The notes under the pieces: model-generated
The model's database searches: none
Told to the model about the DNA's origin: nothing
The model's input: the letters and a program-made list of their open reading frames with translations, nothing else
Origin: Bacillus haynesii
GTDB lineage: Bacteria; Bacillota; Bacilli; Bacillales; Bacillaceae
Assembly (NCBI RefSeq): GCF_001969855.1
Contig: NZ_MRBL01000007.1
Span: 124,001 to 188,000 of the forward strand
DNA length: 64,000 nucleotides
Direction: 5' to 3'
Made by a program: the position numbers and the translations under genes
Shown here: in pieces, positions 18,658-26,943 of the stretch
Position numbering within the stretch: position 1 is the stretch's first letter
Layout: every line of letters begins with the position of its first letter

Positions 18658-19113
18658 ATGAGAATCACAAACCGGGCCGTTTCTGTCATCATTTTGGCTG
18701 TGGCAGCCATTTACCTGGCGCTCAGCTTTAATTTAGACAGCTATCCGTACGCGGTAATCGATGCGGATGTGCTGCCGAAAAGTTTAGGCATATTACTTCT
18801 CATTTTGGGAATATTTCTGTTTTTTGAAAAAGATCAAAAGGATACAACGGTGAAAAAGCTGTTTCAGTTGAAGAAAAAAGACGTCAAGGTCATGATGTTC
18901 TGTGTTGTTTCTCTGTTGATCTACATTTCGGTTTTAGAATTCATCGGATTTTTGCTTTCTACGGTGCTGCTGCTGATCGTTTTGCCCGCGGTGTTGGGAT
19001 ATCGGAATTGGAAAACGGCTGCGATCGTTTCACTGATTTTCAGCAGCACGATTTATTTTTCATTCAATTATGTACTCAACATCATGCTTCCGCAGGGGGT
19101 TATGCCTTTTTAA
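18658..19113 (+). CDS. TctB-like small membrane subunit of a tripartite tricarboxylate transporter
   Basis: A 151-residue protein with four predicted membrane helices, the usual architecture of TctB. The N-terminal helix is followed by a conserved IDADVLPKSLG segment and a charged cytoplasmic loop DQKDTTVKKLFQLKKKD. It lies between tctC and tctA and follows AAAGGCTGGTG. In the family, TctB assists the large subunit TctA; its exact job is not settled. Confidence 0.88.
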   Translation: MRITNRAVSVIILAVAAIYLALSFNLDSYPYAVIDADVLPKSLGILLLILGIFLFFEKDQKDTTVKKLFQLKKKDVKVMMFCVVSLLIYISVLEFIGFLLSTVLLLIVLPAVLGYRNWKTAAIVSLIFSSTIYFSFNYVLNIMLPQGVMPF

Positions 19114-19135
19114 TCGAACATAAGGAGGGAAGTGC

Positions 19136-20641
19136 ATGTTAGATAGTATTTTATACGGGTTTCAGGTGGCGCTGACTCCGCAGAATATCATGTTCGCTTT
19201 TATCGGGGTGCTGATCGGGACGGTTATCGGGATGCTGCCTGGGCTCGGGCCGATCACCGCGATTGCCATTATGATCCCATTAAGCTATGGAATGGACCCG
19301 GCCTCCGCGTTAATTTTGATGGCGGGCGTCTATTACGGAGCGGTCTTTGGCGGTTCGACGTCATCGATTTTGTTAAATGCTCCCGGAGTGGCAGGCACTG
19401 TCGCGACATCGTTTGACGGCTATCCGATGGCAAAGCAGGGGAAAGCGGGGAAAGCCCTTGCCATCGCTGCAATTTGCTCCTTTGCAGGCGGAACGATCAC
19501 CGTAGTTGCGCTGATGCTCGTGGCGCCGACAATGGCAAACATTGCGGTGACATTTGGGCCGACAGAATATTTTGCATTGATGATGCTCGGCTTGGTGGCA
19601 ATTTCAAGCCTTTCCGAAGGATCGACGGTCAAAGCGCTGATCTCTGCGACATTGGGCTTTATGACGGCTACCATCGGGATTGATCCGCAGACGGGGACCG
19701 AACGGTTTACATTCGGTGCGGCAAGCCTTCTGGAAGGAATCGATTTTCTGATCGTGGCTCTCGGTTTGTTTGCACTTGCTGAAGTTGCGTTTTTAATCAA
19801 GACGCGGAACAAGCCGATGACAGAGGGAGCGTCTCAGGTCGGCAGCCTGAAGGTGACGAAAAGCGAAATGAAAGAGATTTCGGGACCGATCGCAAGGCAT
19901 TCGGTCATCGGATTTTTGCTCGGCATCCTGCCTGGTGCAGGGGCGACGATTGCATCATTTATTTCTTATATTACGGAGAAAAGAATCTCAAAACATCCTG
20001 AAACGTTTGGCAAGGGAAATATTAAAGGAGTCGCAGCTCCTGAGACTTCGAACAATGCGGCAACGAGCGGCGCATTCGTACCCCTCCTGACACTCGGGAT
20101 TCCCGGGTCAGGGACAACGGCCGTCCTGCTCGGCGCACTATTGGTCGTCGGCGTTCAGCCGGGGCCGCTTATGCTGACGGATCATCCCGACGTGTTCTGG
20201 GGCGTAATCGCAAGCATGTATATCGGCAATTTGTTTCTGCTGATATTAAATTTGCCGTTAATTCCTTTCTTGTCAAAAATTCTTCTGATTCCGAAGCAGC
20301 TTTTGATTTCGCTCATATTTGTTTTCTGCCTGATCGGTGTCTATGCCGTGACATTTAATGTCGTACACCTTTATATTCTGGTGTTCTTCGGGATCCTCGG
20401 ATATTTTATGAGAGTGCTGTCTTTTCCAGCGGCTCCGTTTATTTTGGCTTTTATTCTCGGAAGCTTGATGGAAGAGTCATTCAGACAAGCGATGACGCTG
20501 TCATCAGGAAGCCTGTCCGTGTTTTTTGAAAGTCCCGTCACAATCGGTTTATTGATTACGGCTCTTTTGTCTCTCATCGTGCCGCCGATTTCCCGGGCAA
20601 TGAAGAACAGAAATAAAAAGTCGATCGATTTGGAAGGCTAA
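19136..20641 (+). CDS. TctA-like large membrane subunit of a tripartite tricarboxylate transporter
   Basis: A 501-residue membrane protein with about twelve helices. It shows the TctA signatures IGMLPGLGPITAIAIM near residue 30, AVFGGSTSSILLNAPG near residue 65, and a second inverted copy, LGILPGAGATIASFIS, near residue 260, followed by ETSNNAATSGAFVPL. It forms the ion-coupled permease of the TctABC system. It follows tctB by 22 bases, with the ribosome binding site AAGGAGGG. It converges with the response regulator gene at a shared terminator. Confidence 0.93.
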   Translation: MLDSILYGFQVALTPQNIMFAFIGVLIGTVIGMLPGLGPITAIAIMIPLSYGMDPASALILMAGVYYGAVFGGSTSSILLNAPGVAGTVATSFDGYPMAKQGKAGKALAIAAICSFAGGTITVVALMLVAPTMANIAVTFGPTEYFALMMLGLVAISSLSEGSTVKALISATLGFMTATIGIDPQTGTERFTFGAASLLEGIDFLIVALGLFALAEVAFLIKTRNKPMTEGASQVGSLKVTKSEMKEISGPIARHSVIGFLLGILPGAGATIASFISYITEKRISKHPETFGKGNIKGVAAPETSNNAATSGAFVPLLTLGIPGSGTTAVLLGALLVVGVQPGPLMLTDHPDVFWGVIASMYIGNLFLLILNLPLIPFLSKILLIPKQLLISLIFVFCLIGVYAVTFNVVHLYILVFFGILGYFMRVLSFPAAPFILAFILGSLMEESFRQAMTLSSGSLSVFFESPVTIGLLITALLSLIVPPISRAMKNRNKKSIDLEG

Positions 20642-20650
20642 GCTTTTGAT

Positions 20651-20682
20651 GTCCGGAACGCTACGTTTCCGGACTTTCATTT
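20651..20682. terminator. Bidirectional terminator between tctA and the response regulator gene
   Basis: GTCCGGAA pairs with TTCCGGAC around CGCTACGT; T-rich sequence follows on the plus strand. The response regulator stop codon lies inside the hairpin. Confidence 0.8.
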
Positions 20683-21380
20683 TTTACGGGCTTGTAGCGC
20701 CGCTCGGGACGCCCGACGGTTCCGTAGTAAAGTTCTGTTTTTACATGCTTTTCGGCAGCTAAAAATTCTAAATAGCGCCTTGCGGTCGTTCGGCTGACAC
20801 CGATGGTGCGCCCGAGGTTTTCGGCGGTGATGCCATCGCTGTTTTCGCTTTTGTTTAAAACGCCGGCTACTTTTTTTAGCGTCAGGCCATCGATTCCTTT
20901 CGGATAATCGGCTTCAGCGGTTTGTTTTTCTTTCATGATGCTCCGCCTTTTTGACATCAAGCTGTCAACGTCTGTCTGGTCGATTGAAGACATTTCATTT
21001 ACCTTGAGCCGGTAAGACCGATAGTTTAACAGCGTTTCTTTCAGCCTGGAAAACATAATCGGCTTGATCAAATAATCGACGGCTCCCGCGCGAATCGCCT
21101 GTTCGACGTATTCGACTTCTTTAGCCGCCGTAATCATCATGACGTCTGTATGCCTGAGCTTTTGTCTGATCAGCCAGAGAAGTTCCATGCCGGAGCCGTC
21201 CGGCAGAAAAATGTCGAGCAGGACAAGGTCGGGTTTCACGTCCGGAAGCAAATCCTTTGCATCTTGAAAGTTTTCTGCGATTCCAATGACAGAAAATCCT
21301 TCAATTTTGCTGATCAGTTTTTGATGAATGTCAGCGTTTCTGATGTCATCCTCCACGATAAACACTTGTAATGCTTTCAT
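20661..21380 (-). CDS. CitT/DctR-type two-component response regulator
   Basis: A 239-residue regulator with an N-terminal receiver domain: acidic pair EDD near residue 10, phosphoacceptor Asp56 in LLDIFLPDGSG, the conserved Thr/Ala near 84 (MITAA), and Lys106 in LIKPI. The C-terminal part ends with a helix-turn-helix of the CitB/DcuR group, IGVSRTTARRYLEFL. In related systems the regulator activates transport genes for C4-dicarboxylates or citrate. The natural target here is the adjacent tctCBA operon. The sensor gene is immediately upstream in the same operon. Confidence 0.92.
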   Translation of the reverse strand: MKALQVFIVEDDIRNADIHQKLISKIEGFSVIGIAENFQDAKDLLPDVKPDLVLLDIFLPDGSGMELLWLIRQKLRHTDVMMITAAKEVEYVEQAIRAGAVDYLIKPIMFSRLKETLLNYRSYRLKVNEMSSIDQTDVDSLMSKRRSIMKEKQTAEADYPKGIDGLTLKKVAGVLNKSENSDGITAENLGRTIGVSRTTARRYLEFLAAEKHVKTELYYGTVGRPERRYKPVKNESPET

Positions 21381-21402
21381 AGGTCAGTCCCCCAGCGTTT
21401 CT

Positions 21403-22998
21403 CTATTTTGGTATCACGACAGTAAATAATGCTCCGCCAAGGTCGCTTTTATCCGCTTTAATTTGTCCGTTTAATCCATTGACGGCTTCTTTGACTAAAA
21501 AGAGGCCGAGACCGCGGTGGTTAGCCGCTTTTGTCGAATAAAACTTTTGAAAGATCCGCTCCTGTTCCCCCGCGGGAATACCGTCTCCCGAGTCTTCGAC
21601 TTCAATTAATATGTGATCTTCCCCGTCTGACAAAAAGACAAGGATGCTGCGGTCTTTTTTGTGGGAAACAGCGTCAAAGGCATTCTCAATCAAATTTCCC
21701 AAAATCGTAATGAATTTGCCTTTATCCATTTCCTCCGGCAAAGCGTCTAATTTTGAGCTCTCATCGATTTCCAGGTTGATGTGCAGCTCTTTGGCACGGT
21801 TGACTTTTCCCAGCAGCAACCCGGAAAGAAGCGGATCAGGAATCGAATGGATGAGAAATCGCAGCATTTCCTGATGGCTTTTATTCTCTTTTTGGATCAA
21901 TTCGAGCGCTTCAGAATAGCTTTCCAGCTGGATCAATCCCGCGATTGTATTCAGCTTGTTTGAATATTCGTGGGTCTGGGCTCTCAGACCTTCCGCGTAT
22001 TGCGAAGTTTGCGCCAGCTTTTTGGAGAGTTCGTCAATATCCGTCTTTCTCCTGAAGCTCGCCACGGCACCGCGGATTTTTTCATTTTCGAAAATCGGCA
22101 CTCTGTTGACGATTAATTCTTCGTTTCCGATCGTTAATTCCTGATCTTTTTGCGCCGTTTTCTTTTTCAGCACTTCGGGGAGCAGCGTATCCGGAAGAAG
22201 CTCGGAAATCGGTTTGCCGAGCCACTGATCTTCGCTTTCGACGCGAAGCAGCTCACACGCTTTTCTATTCAAAAGCGTGATTTCTTCATGCTTATTGATG
22301 GCGATCAAGGCCTCGTGCACAGATTCAGTAATCGCCTGTTTTTCAGTATATAATTGATTAATTTCATAAGGTTCAAGGCCGAAAATGGATTTTTTGACAT
22401 TGCGGGAAATATAGACGGCTCCCAAAACCCCCATCAGCACGACAAATCCCAATAAAAATATGAATTTTGTCTGATATTGATAGACGATATCCTGAATATT
22501 TTCTTTTAAAAAACCGACTGAAATGATGCCGACGATTTCGCCGTTTTCATTATGGATCGGCGCTTTGCCCCTGATAGCCGGGCCAAGCGTGCCGACGGCT
22601 TCCGAAACGTATGCTTCTCCTTTTTCAAGAGCGCGCTGATTGTCTCCGCCGACCATCGGTTTGCCGATGTTTCTCGGGTTCGGATGAGCATAGCGAATCG
22701 TATCCGCCGAGCCGATCACGATGTATTGCGCACCGGACTGTTTTCTCGCATTTTCTGCAATTGGCTGAAGGGTTCGAGACGGATCGTCCGTTTCAAACGC
22801 TTCCTGAACGGAAGGCATCTGGGAGAGTGTTTTCGCCATATCGAGCGCTCTGGCTTGGATTTGTGTTTTCAAAGAATTTTCTAAAATGATTAAATAGAGA
22901 CCGCTCATGACGGAAAGCAAGATCAATAGCAGGGTAAGAATCAGCAATGTGAGCTTGGTGGTCAGCTTCCGTTTGATGTCAAAAACTCCTTTTCTCAA
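21403..22998 (-). CDS. CitS/DctS-type sensor histidine kinase
   Basis: A 531-residue membrane sensor with two helices (about residues 13-36 and 177-198) that flank an extracytoplasmic single-Cache ligand domain. A PAS domain follows at about 215-315, then a SpoOB-type dimerisation segment with His343 in RAQTHEYSNKLN, and an HATPase domain with NLIENAFDAV and GLGLFLVKEA. This is the DcuS/CitA family for carboxylates. The start is uncertain: TTG at 22998 has no ribosome binding site, while a strong AAAAGGAG at 22986-22993 is followed in frame only by an ATC codon at 22977. The gene lies just upstream of its response regulator. Confidence 0.9.
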   Translation of the reverse strand: MRKGVFDIKRKLTTKLTLLILTLLLILLSVMSGLYLIILENSLKTQIQARALDMAKTLSQMPSVQEAFETDDPSRTLQPIAENARKQSGAQYIVIGSADTIRYAHPNPRNIGKPMVGGDNQRALEKGEAYVSEAVGTLGPAIRGKAPIHNENGEIVGIISVGFLKENIQDIVYQYQTKFIFLLGFVVLMGVLGAVYISRNVKKSIFGLEPYEINQLYTEKQAITESVHEALIAINKHEEITLLNRKACELLRVESEDQWLGKPISELLPDTLLPEVLKKKTAQKDQELTIGNEELIVNRVPIFENEKIRGAVASFRRKTDIDELSKKLAQTSQYAEGLRAQTHEYSNKLNTIAGLIQLESYSEALELIQKENKSHQEMLRFLIHSIPDPLLSGLLLGKVNRAKELHINLEIDESSKLDALPEEMDKGKFITILGNLIENAFDAVSHKKDRSILVFLSDGEDHILIEVEDSGDGIPAGEQERIFQKFYSTKAANHRGLGLFLVKEAVNGLNGQIKADKSDLGGALFTVVIPK

Positions 22999-23115
22999 AA
23001 TTTCGAGTTCTATAATACTACTTTATATAAAATCGGCCTGAATTTGAAGCGTTTTCAAAAAAAGGAAAGCTCCCGCCCATGTTGAATACTACATCAAACA
23101 GGAAGGAGAGATAAT

Positions 23116-24264
23116 ATGTTCAGCGCAATGATCGATCAAGACGGGATCATCTGCCTTGCCGACGGATACAAAACCGAAGATCTCAAGCGATTGAGAAAAA
23201 GACATGCATTTTACTGTCCGGTGTGCCGGTGCGAACTCGACCTGAAAATCGGTCCCGTCAAGCTCCCGCATTTCGCTCATAAGCCGGGTGAAGCATGCCC
23301 GGTGCCCCATGAACCGGAGAGCCCCTACCACCTGAAAGGAAAACGGCTGTTGTACGAATGGCTCGGCAGACGAGGCTTCCGCCCGGTGCTTGAACCGTAT
23401 TTGCAAGAGATCAGACAAAGGCCCGATTTGCTTCTGGAACACGAAACCCGCCAGGTTGCGGTTGAATTTCAATGTGCGAATCTCGATGCGGCAGCATACC
23501 GAAAAAGGACGGAAGGCTTTCTCAAATTCGGAATCGAGCCGTTGTGGATTCTCGGCGGAAACCGGATAAGATGCTTGACGGGAAATTTCTTTCAGCTTTC
23601 GCGGTTTCACTGGCAGTTCATTCAAAAAAGCGAGAAGTCTCCCAAGCTCCTGTTTTTTTGCCCCGAACAAAAGGCTTTCATCATCCTCGAACACCTGATT
23701 CCCTTTCAAACAAACAAAACATCCGCATCCTTGCGTTTTCTTCCCCTTGCTGAAGCAAGCTGGCGCGATTTAACCGCCCGAGAAAGCTGCTCGCCTCTCC
23801 AGCTGAAAGATTGGAAAAGAAACATCTTCAGCTTTCGGACGTCGACCGTGCGTTTTTTATCAAAAGAAGCGAAGCAGATTGCCGCGCTCTTTTACGAAAA
23901 GTATCAGCTTCCGCTCCCGTTTTTTCCCGCTGAAGTCTTTCTTCCGGTGCCGTCAGGCTATATTTTTGCCCACCCGGTTTATGTATGGCAAGGGTACCTT
24001 TTCTTATTTATGACGAAGCACGATACGTTTCGCCTGCAGTCTGCGGTTCATTATATGGACTGGCTCATCAAAGGCAAAAGGCTGAAGCTGAGATGGAGCG
24101 GGCGGAAAACGGCTGCGGAGGCCGTTTGTGAATACATTTGTTTTTTACATAAAAAAGGATTTTTGGAGAGGAAAGAGGAATTTTATTATTCCGCGGGTTC
24201 TGCTGTTCCGGAGCCGCGGCTGGATGCGCTGTTAAAAAGAGATGAACATTATTTTTCCGAATGA
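23116..24264 (+). CDS. coiA: CoiA, competence protein
   Basis: CoiA supports recombination of transforming DNA in competent Bacillus and Streptococcus. The 382-residue product has an N-terminal zinc-ribbon-like segment with Cys pairs (YCPVCRCELDL) and PHFAHKPGEAC. A restriction-endonuclease-like core follows, with RPDLLL and VAVEFQC near residues 100-120. A long C-terminal part is specific to CoiA. The ribosome binding site is AAGGAGAG. In B. subtilis it follows mecA and is under ComK control; no ComK box was clearly recognised here. The helicase YjcD in this window carries a similar N-terminal segment. Confidence 0.93.
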   Translation: MFSAMIDQDGIICLADGYKTEDLKRLRKRHAFYCPVCRCELDLKIGPVKLPHFAHKPGEACPVPHEPESPYHLKGKRLLYEWLGRRGFRPVLEPYLQEIRQRPDLLLEHETRQVAVEFQCANLDAAAYRKRTEGFLKFGIEPLWILGGNRIRCLTGNFFQLSRFHWQFIQKSEKSPKLLFFCPEQKAFIILEHLIPFQTNKTSASLRFLPLAEASWRDLTARESCSPLQLKDWKRNIFSFRTSTVRFLSKEAKQIAALFYEKYQLPLPFFPAEVFLPVPSGYIFAHPVYVWQGYLFLFMTKHDTFRLQSAVHYMDWLIKGKRLKLRWSGRKTAAEAVCEYICFLHKKGFLERKEEFYYSAGSAVPEPRLDALLKRDEHYFSE

Positions 24265-24476
24265 TTATCAAGCCTTTCGCTCAATCTAAAGAAAGGAAGG
24301 TGGTGTCCGGGCTGTTTCAGATCAAAAGATATGTATTTTATTTTTTAACGGCGGGATTTTGTGTCTTTTTTTTCGCATATGATTTGACAAAAGACGGTGA
24401 AAAAACAGAAGATAAACACAATACAAGTTTATTGGATAACAATGGACTTGGAGTAAAGAAAGCGAGGGGATTGACA

Positions 24477-26306
24477 GTGGCTGAAGAAAAAAAATCGAAG
24501 AAACTGCCTTCAAGAGAAGAGGTGAAGCAAGAAGACACGTGGAGACTTGAGGATATCTTCCCGTCAGATGATGCTTGGAACAAGGAATTTCAAGCCGTTA
24601 AAGAACTGCTGCCCAAGCTTTCCGAATTCAAGGGCAGGCTCGGCCATTCCGCCGATGATTTATACGAAGCGCTGACTTATCAGGATAAGGTGATGGAGCG
24701 TCTCGGGAAGCTGTATACTTACGCTCACATGCGCTATGATCAGGATACGGGAAATTCTTTTTACCAAGGTCTCAATGATAAAGCGGCCAACCTCTATACT
24801 CAGGCTGCGAGCGCCACGGCCTACATGGTGCCGGAAATATTATCGATTCAGGAAGAAAAGCTTCAGCAGTTCCTGTTGGAAAAAGAGGAGTTAAAGCTTT
24901 ATTCACACGCTCTCGAAGAAATTAATAAAGAGCGCCCTCACGTGCTGAGCGAGGAGGAGGAAGGGATTTTGGCCGAAGCGTCTGATGTTCTTTCATCCCC
25001 TTCCAATACGTTCGGGATGCTGAATAACGCCGATATGGAATTTCCGGAGATCACCGATGAAAATGGAGAAAAGGTGCAGCTCACGCACGGGAACTATATC
25101 ACCTTTTTGGAAAGCGAGAACCGCGATGTCCGCCGCGCGGCATTCAAGGCGGTTTATGAAACATACGGCCGCTTTAAAAACACGCTCGCTTCCACGCTCA
25201 GCGGAGCTGTGAAAAAAGACAACTTTTATGCGAAGGTTAAACATTATAAATCGGCGCGGGAAGCTGCCTTGTCGCGCAACAGCATTCCTGAAGAAGTCTA
25301 CGACAACCTCGTCAGCACGATCAACAAGCATCTCCCGCTTCTTCACCGCTATGTTGAGCTTAGAAAAAAAGTGCTTGAGCTTGATGAAGTGCACATGTAT
25401 GACCTGTATACCCCGCTGGTCAAGGATTCTGGAATGAAAGTCACTTACGAGCAGGCAAAAGACTATATGCTGAAGGGTCTGGCGCCTTTGGGGGAAGAAT
25501 ATTCATCCATCCTGAAAGAAGGATTGAACAACCGCTGGGTCGATGTGTATGAAAACAAAGGAAAGCGAAGCGGCGCCTATTCTTCAGGAACTTACGGAAC
25601 CAATCCGTATATTTTGATGAACTGGCAGGACAACGTCAACAATCTGTTTACACTTGTCCATGAATTCGGCCATTCCGTGCACAGCTACTATACGAGAAAG
25701 TATCAGCCTTACCCGTACGGAAACTACAGCATTTTCGTAGCCGAAGTTGCTTCTACGACGAATGAAGCGCTTTTGGGAGAATACCTGCTGAATACAATCG
25801 ACGATGAAAAACAGCGGCTCTATATTTTGAATCATATGCTTGAAGGCTTTAAGGGAACGGTTTTCAGACAGACGATGTTTGCCGAATTTGAACATGAGAT
25901 CCATGTCAAAGCCCAGGAAGGGGAACCGCTGACACCTGAGCTGTTAACGAGCATCTACTATGATTTGAATAAGAAATATTTCGGTGACAATATTGAAATT
26001 GATAAGGAAATCGGTCTTGAGTGGTCAAGAATTCCGCATTTCTATTACAATTATTATGTATATCAGTATGCGACAGGTTTCAGTGCAGCTCAGGCGCTCA
26101 GCCAGCAGATTTTAAAAGAAGGCAAATCGGCTGTTGACCGCTATATTGAGTTCCTGAAAGCGGGAAGCTCGGATTATCCGATTGAAGTGCTGAAAAAAGC
26201 CGGCGTCGATATGGCGTCTTCAGAGCCGATCGAAGCTGCGTGCAAAAAGTTTGAAGAGCAGCTGAACGAAATGGAAGAACTCCTGCAAAAAGTCAATCAT
26301 TCATAA
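24477..26306 (+). CDS. pepF: PepF/YjbG, oligoendopeptidase F
   Basis: A zinc metallopeptidase of family M3B that cleaves oligopeptides in the cytoplasm. The HEFGHSVHSYY motif carries the HExxH zinc site, with the third ligand Glu in EVASTTNEALL. The start chosen is GTG at 24477 behind GAGGGG, giving 609 residues. An in-frame ATG at 24261 overlaps the coiA stop and would add 72 residues containing a hydrophobic stretch near YVFYFLTAGFCVFFF. I do not exclude this longer, membrane-anchored form. The gene ends in a clear terminator. Confidence 0.92.
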   Translation: MAEEKKSKKLPSREEVKQEDTWRLEDIFPSDDAWNKEFQAVKELLPKLSEFKGRLGHSADDLYEALTYQDKVMERLGKLYTYAHMRYDQDTGNSFYQGLNDKAANLYTQAASATAYMVPEILSIQEEKLQQFLLEKEELKLYSHALEEINKERPHVLSEEEEGILAEASDVLSSPSNTFGMLNNADMEFPEITDENGEKVQLTHGNYITFLESENRDVRRAAFKAVYETYGRFKNTLASTLSGAVKKDNFYAKVKHYKSAREAALSRNSIPEEVYDNLVSTINKHLPLLHRYVELRKKVLELDEVHMYDLYTPLVKDSGMKVTYEQAKDYMLKGLAPLGEEYSSILKEGLNNRWVDVYENKGKRSGAYSSGTYGTNPYILMNWQDNVNNLFTLVHEFGHSVHSYYTRKYQPYPYGNYSIFVAEVASTTNEALLGEYLLNTIDDEKQRLYILNHMLEGFKGTVFRQTMFAEFEHEIHVKAQEGEPLTPELLTSIYYDLNKKYFGDNIEIDKEIGLEWSRIPHFYYNYYVYQYATGFSAAQALSQQILKEGKSAVDRYIEFLKAGSSDYPIEVLKKAGVDMASSEPIEAACKKFEEQLNEMEELLQKVNHS

Positions 26307-26325
26307 AAGGCGAATGCATTGAGAG

Positions 26326-26356
26326 AGGCTGCCGGTCATATCGGCAGCCTTGTTCG
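26326..26356 (+). terminator. Terminator of pepF
   Basis: AGGCTGCCG pairs perfectly with CGGCAGCCT, followed by TGTTC. The T-run is short. Confidence 0.65.
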
Positions 26357-26364
26357 CGATGATG

Positions 26365-26532
26365 TCAAAAACCTTTAAACGTTTTGCGGTGGTTGAGGCG
26401 GTTGAGCGTAAAAAGGATTGATATAAATAAGAGGGGAGACGTAATATAAAGGGGAAACATATTCATCAAACCTAAAATATTCAAGACGAAAAAAAATAAA
26501 ATTGATGCAAGTCCCAAAATGATCTGAAGCAT
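26365..26532 (-). CDS. Small membrane protein (YizD position)
   Basis: A 55-residue protein with two hydrophobic segments, LQIILGLASILFFFVLNIL and FPLYITSPLLFISILF, and a basic tail RLNHRKTFKGF. The ATG at 26532 follows TAGGAGGG, a strong site. It lies between pepF and the RoxS gene, where I recall that B. subtilis has the small gene yizD; I infer orthology from place and size only. Its function is unknown. Confidence 0.7.
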   Translation of the reverse strand: MLQIILGLASILFFFVLNILGLMNMFPLYITSPLLFISILFTLNRLNHRKTFKGF

Positions 26533-26601
26533 AAAAACCCTCCTAAGGACTGATAAAATATCACAGGGAGAGACGAAGCGTAAAAAGCGCAGCAAAACCG
26601 G

Positions 26602-26632
26602 GTGCCAACCCGCATAATTCGTGGTTTGGCAG
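26602..26632 (-). other. Stem-loop in the leader of the small membrane protein gene
   Basis: TGCCAACC (26603-26610) can pair with GGTTTGGCA (26623-26631) with one bulge, in an otherwise GC-rich part of the 5' region of the minus-strand gene at 26365-26532. It does not match any riboswitch class I know. Confidence 0.35.
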
Positions 26633-26728
26633 CGTGCAGCGGGCTCGTTTTCTTTGTTACTTTAATCATATGATGGACATCTATTATTTATGTTTTTGTG
26701 ACAAAAATGTGAAAACTAATGAAATCAG

Positions 26729-26758
26729 TTGTCAAAACTCGACATGATTTGATATTAT
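26729..26758 (+). promoter_or_regulatory. Sigma-A promoter of roxS
   Basis: TTGTCA at 26729-26734 and TATTAT at 26753-26758 are 18 bases apart. In B. subtilis roxS is activated by ResD and repressed by Rex. Confidence 0.7.
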
Positions 26759-26763
26759 AAAGA

Positions 26764-26779
26764 TGTGAAATTGATCACA
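26764..26779 (+). promoter_or_regulatory. Rex-like operator at the start of roxS
   Basis: TGTGAAATTGATCACA is an inverted repeat that resembles the Rex site TTGTGAAWWWWTTCACAA. It covers the predicted transcription start. Rex senses the NAD/NADH ratio, which would tie RoxS to redox state. Confidence 0.6.
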
Positions 26780-26884
26780 AACAAACATTTACCCCTTTGT
26801 TTGACCGTGAAAAATTTCTCCCATCCCCTTTGTTGTCGTTAAGACATAATAGAAACCGCGCTTATCCCGGCGCGGTTTCTTATT
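26765..26884 (+). ncRNA. roxS: RoxS (RsaE family) small regulatory RNA
   Basis: The sequence contains the C-rich loop motifs ACCCCTTTG and TCCCATCCCCTTTG that define RsaE/RoxS and pair with ribosome binding sites of target mRNAs. The 3' end is a strong terminator, AAACCGCGC with GCGCGGTTT and a following T-rich stretch. It is about 118 bases long and lies between the YizD-type gene and spxH, as I recall for B. subtilis. RoxS lowers expression of central metabolism genes under nitric oxide or NADH stress. The 5' end was set about seven bases after the -10 element. Confidence 0.9.
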
Positions 26885-26914
26885 GCTTCGAAAAGGAACG
26901 TGCGTTCGTTTTTG

Positions 26915-26943
26915 TGCAAGAAAAAACACGGGAGAAACCCGTG
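26915..26943 (-). terminator. Terminator of yjbI-spxH
   Basis: On the minus strand CACGGG pairs with CCCGTG around TTTCT and is followed by a T-run. It begins at the spxH stop codon. Confidence 0.85.

Noticed and set aside
23089..23709. A 206-codon minus-strand frame opposite coiA
   Set aside because: coiA on the plus strand has family motifs and a ribosome binding site; the antisense frame has neither.
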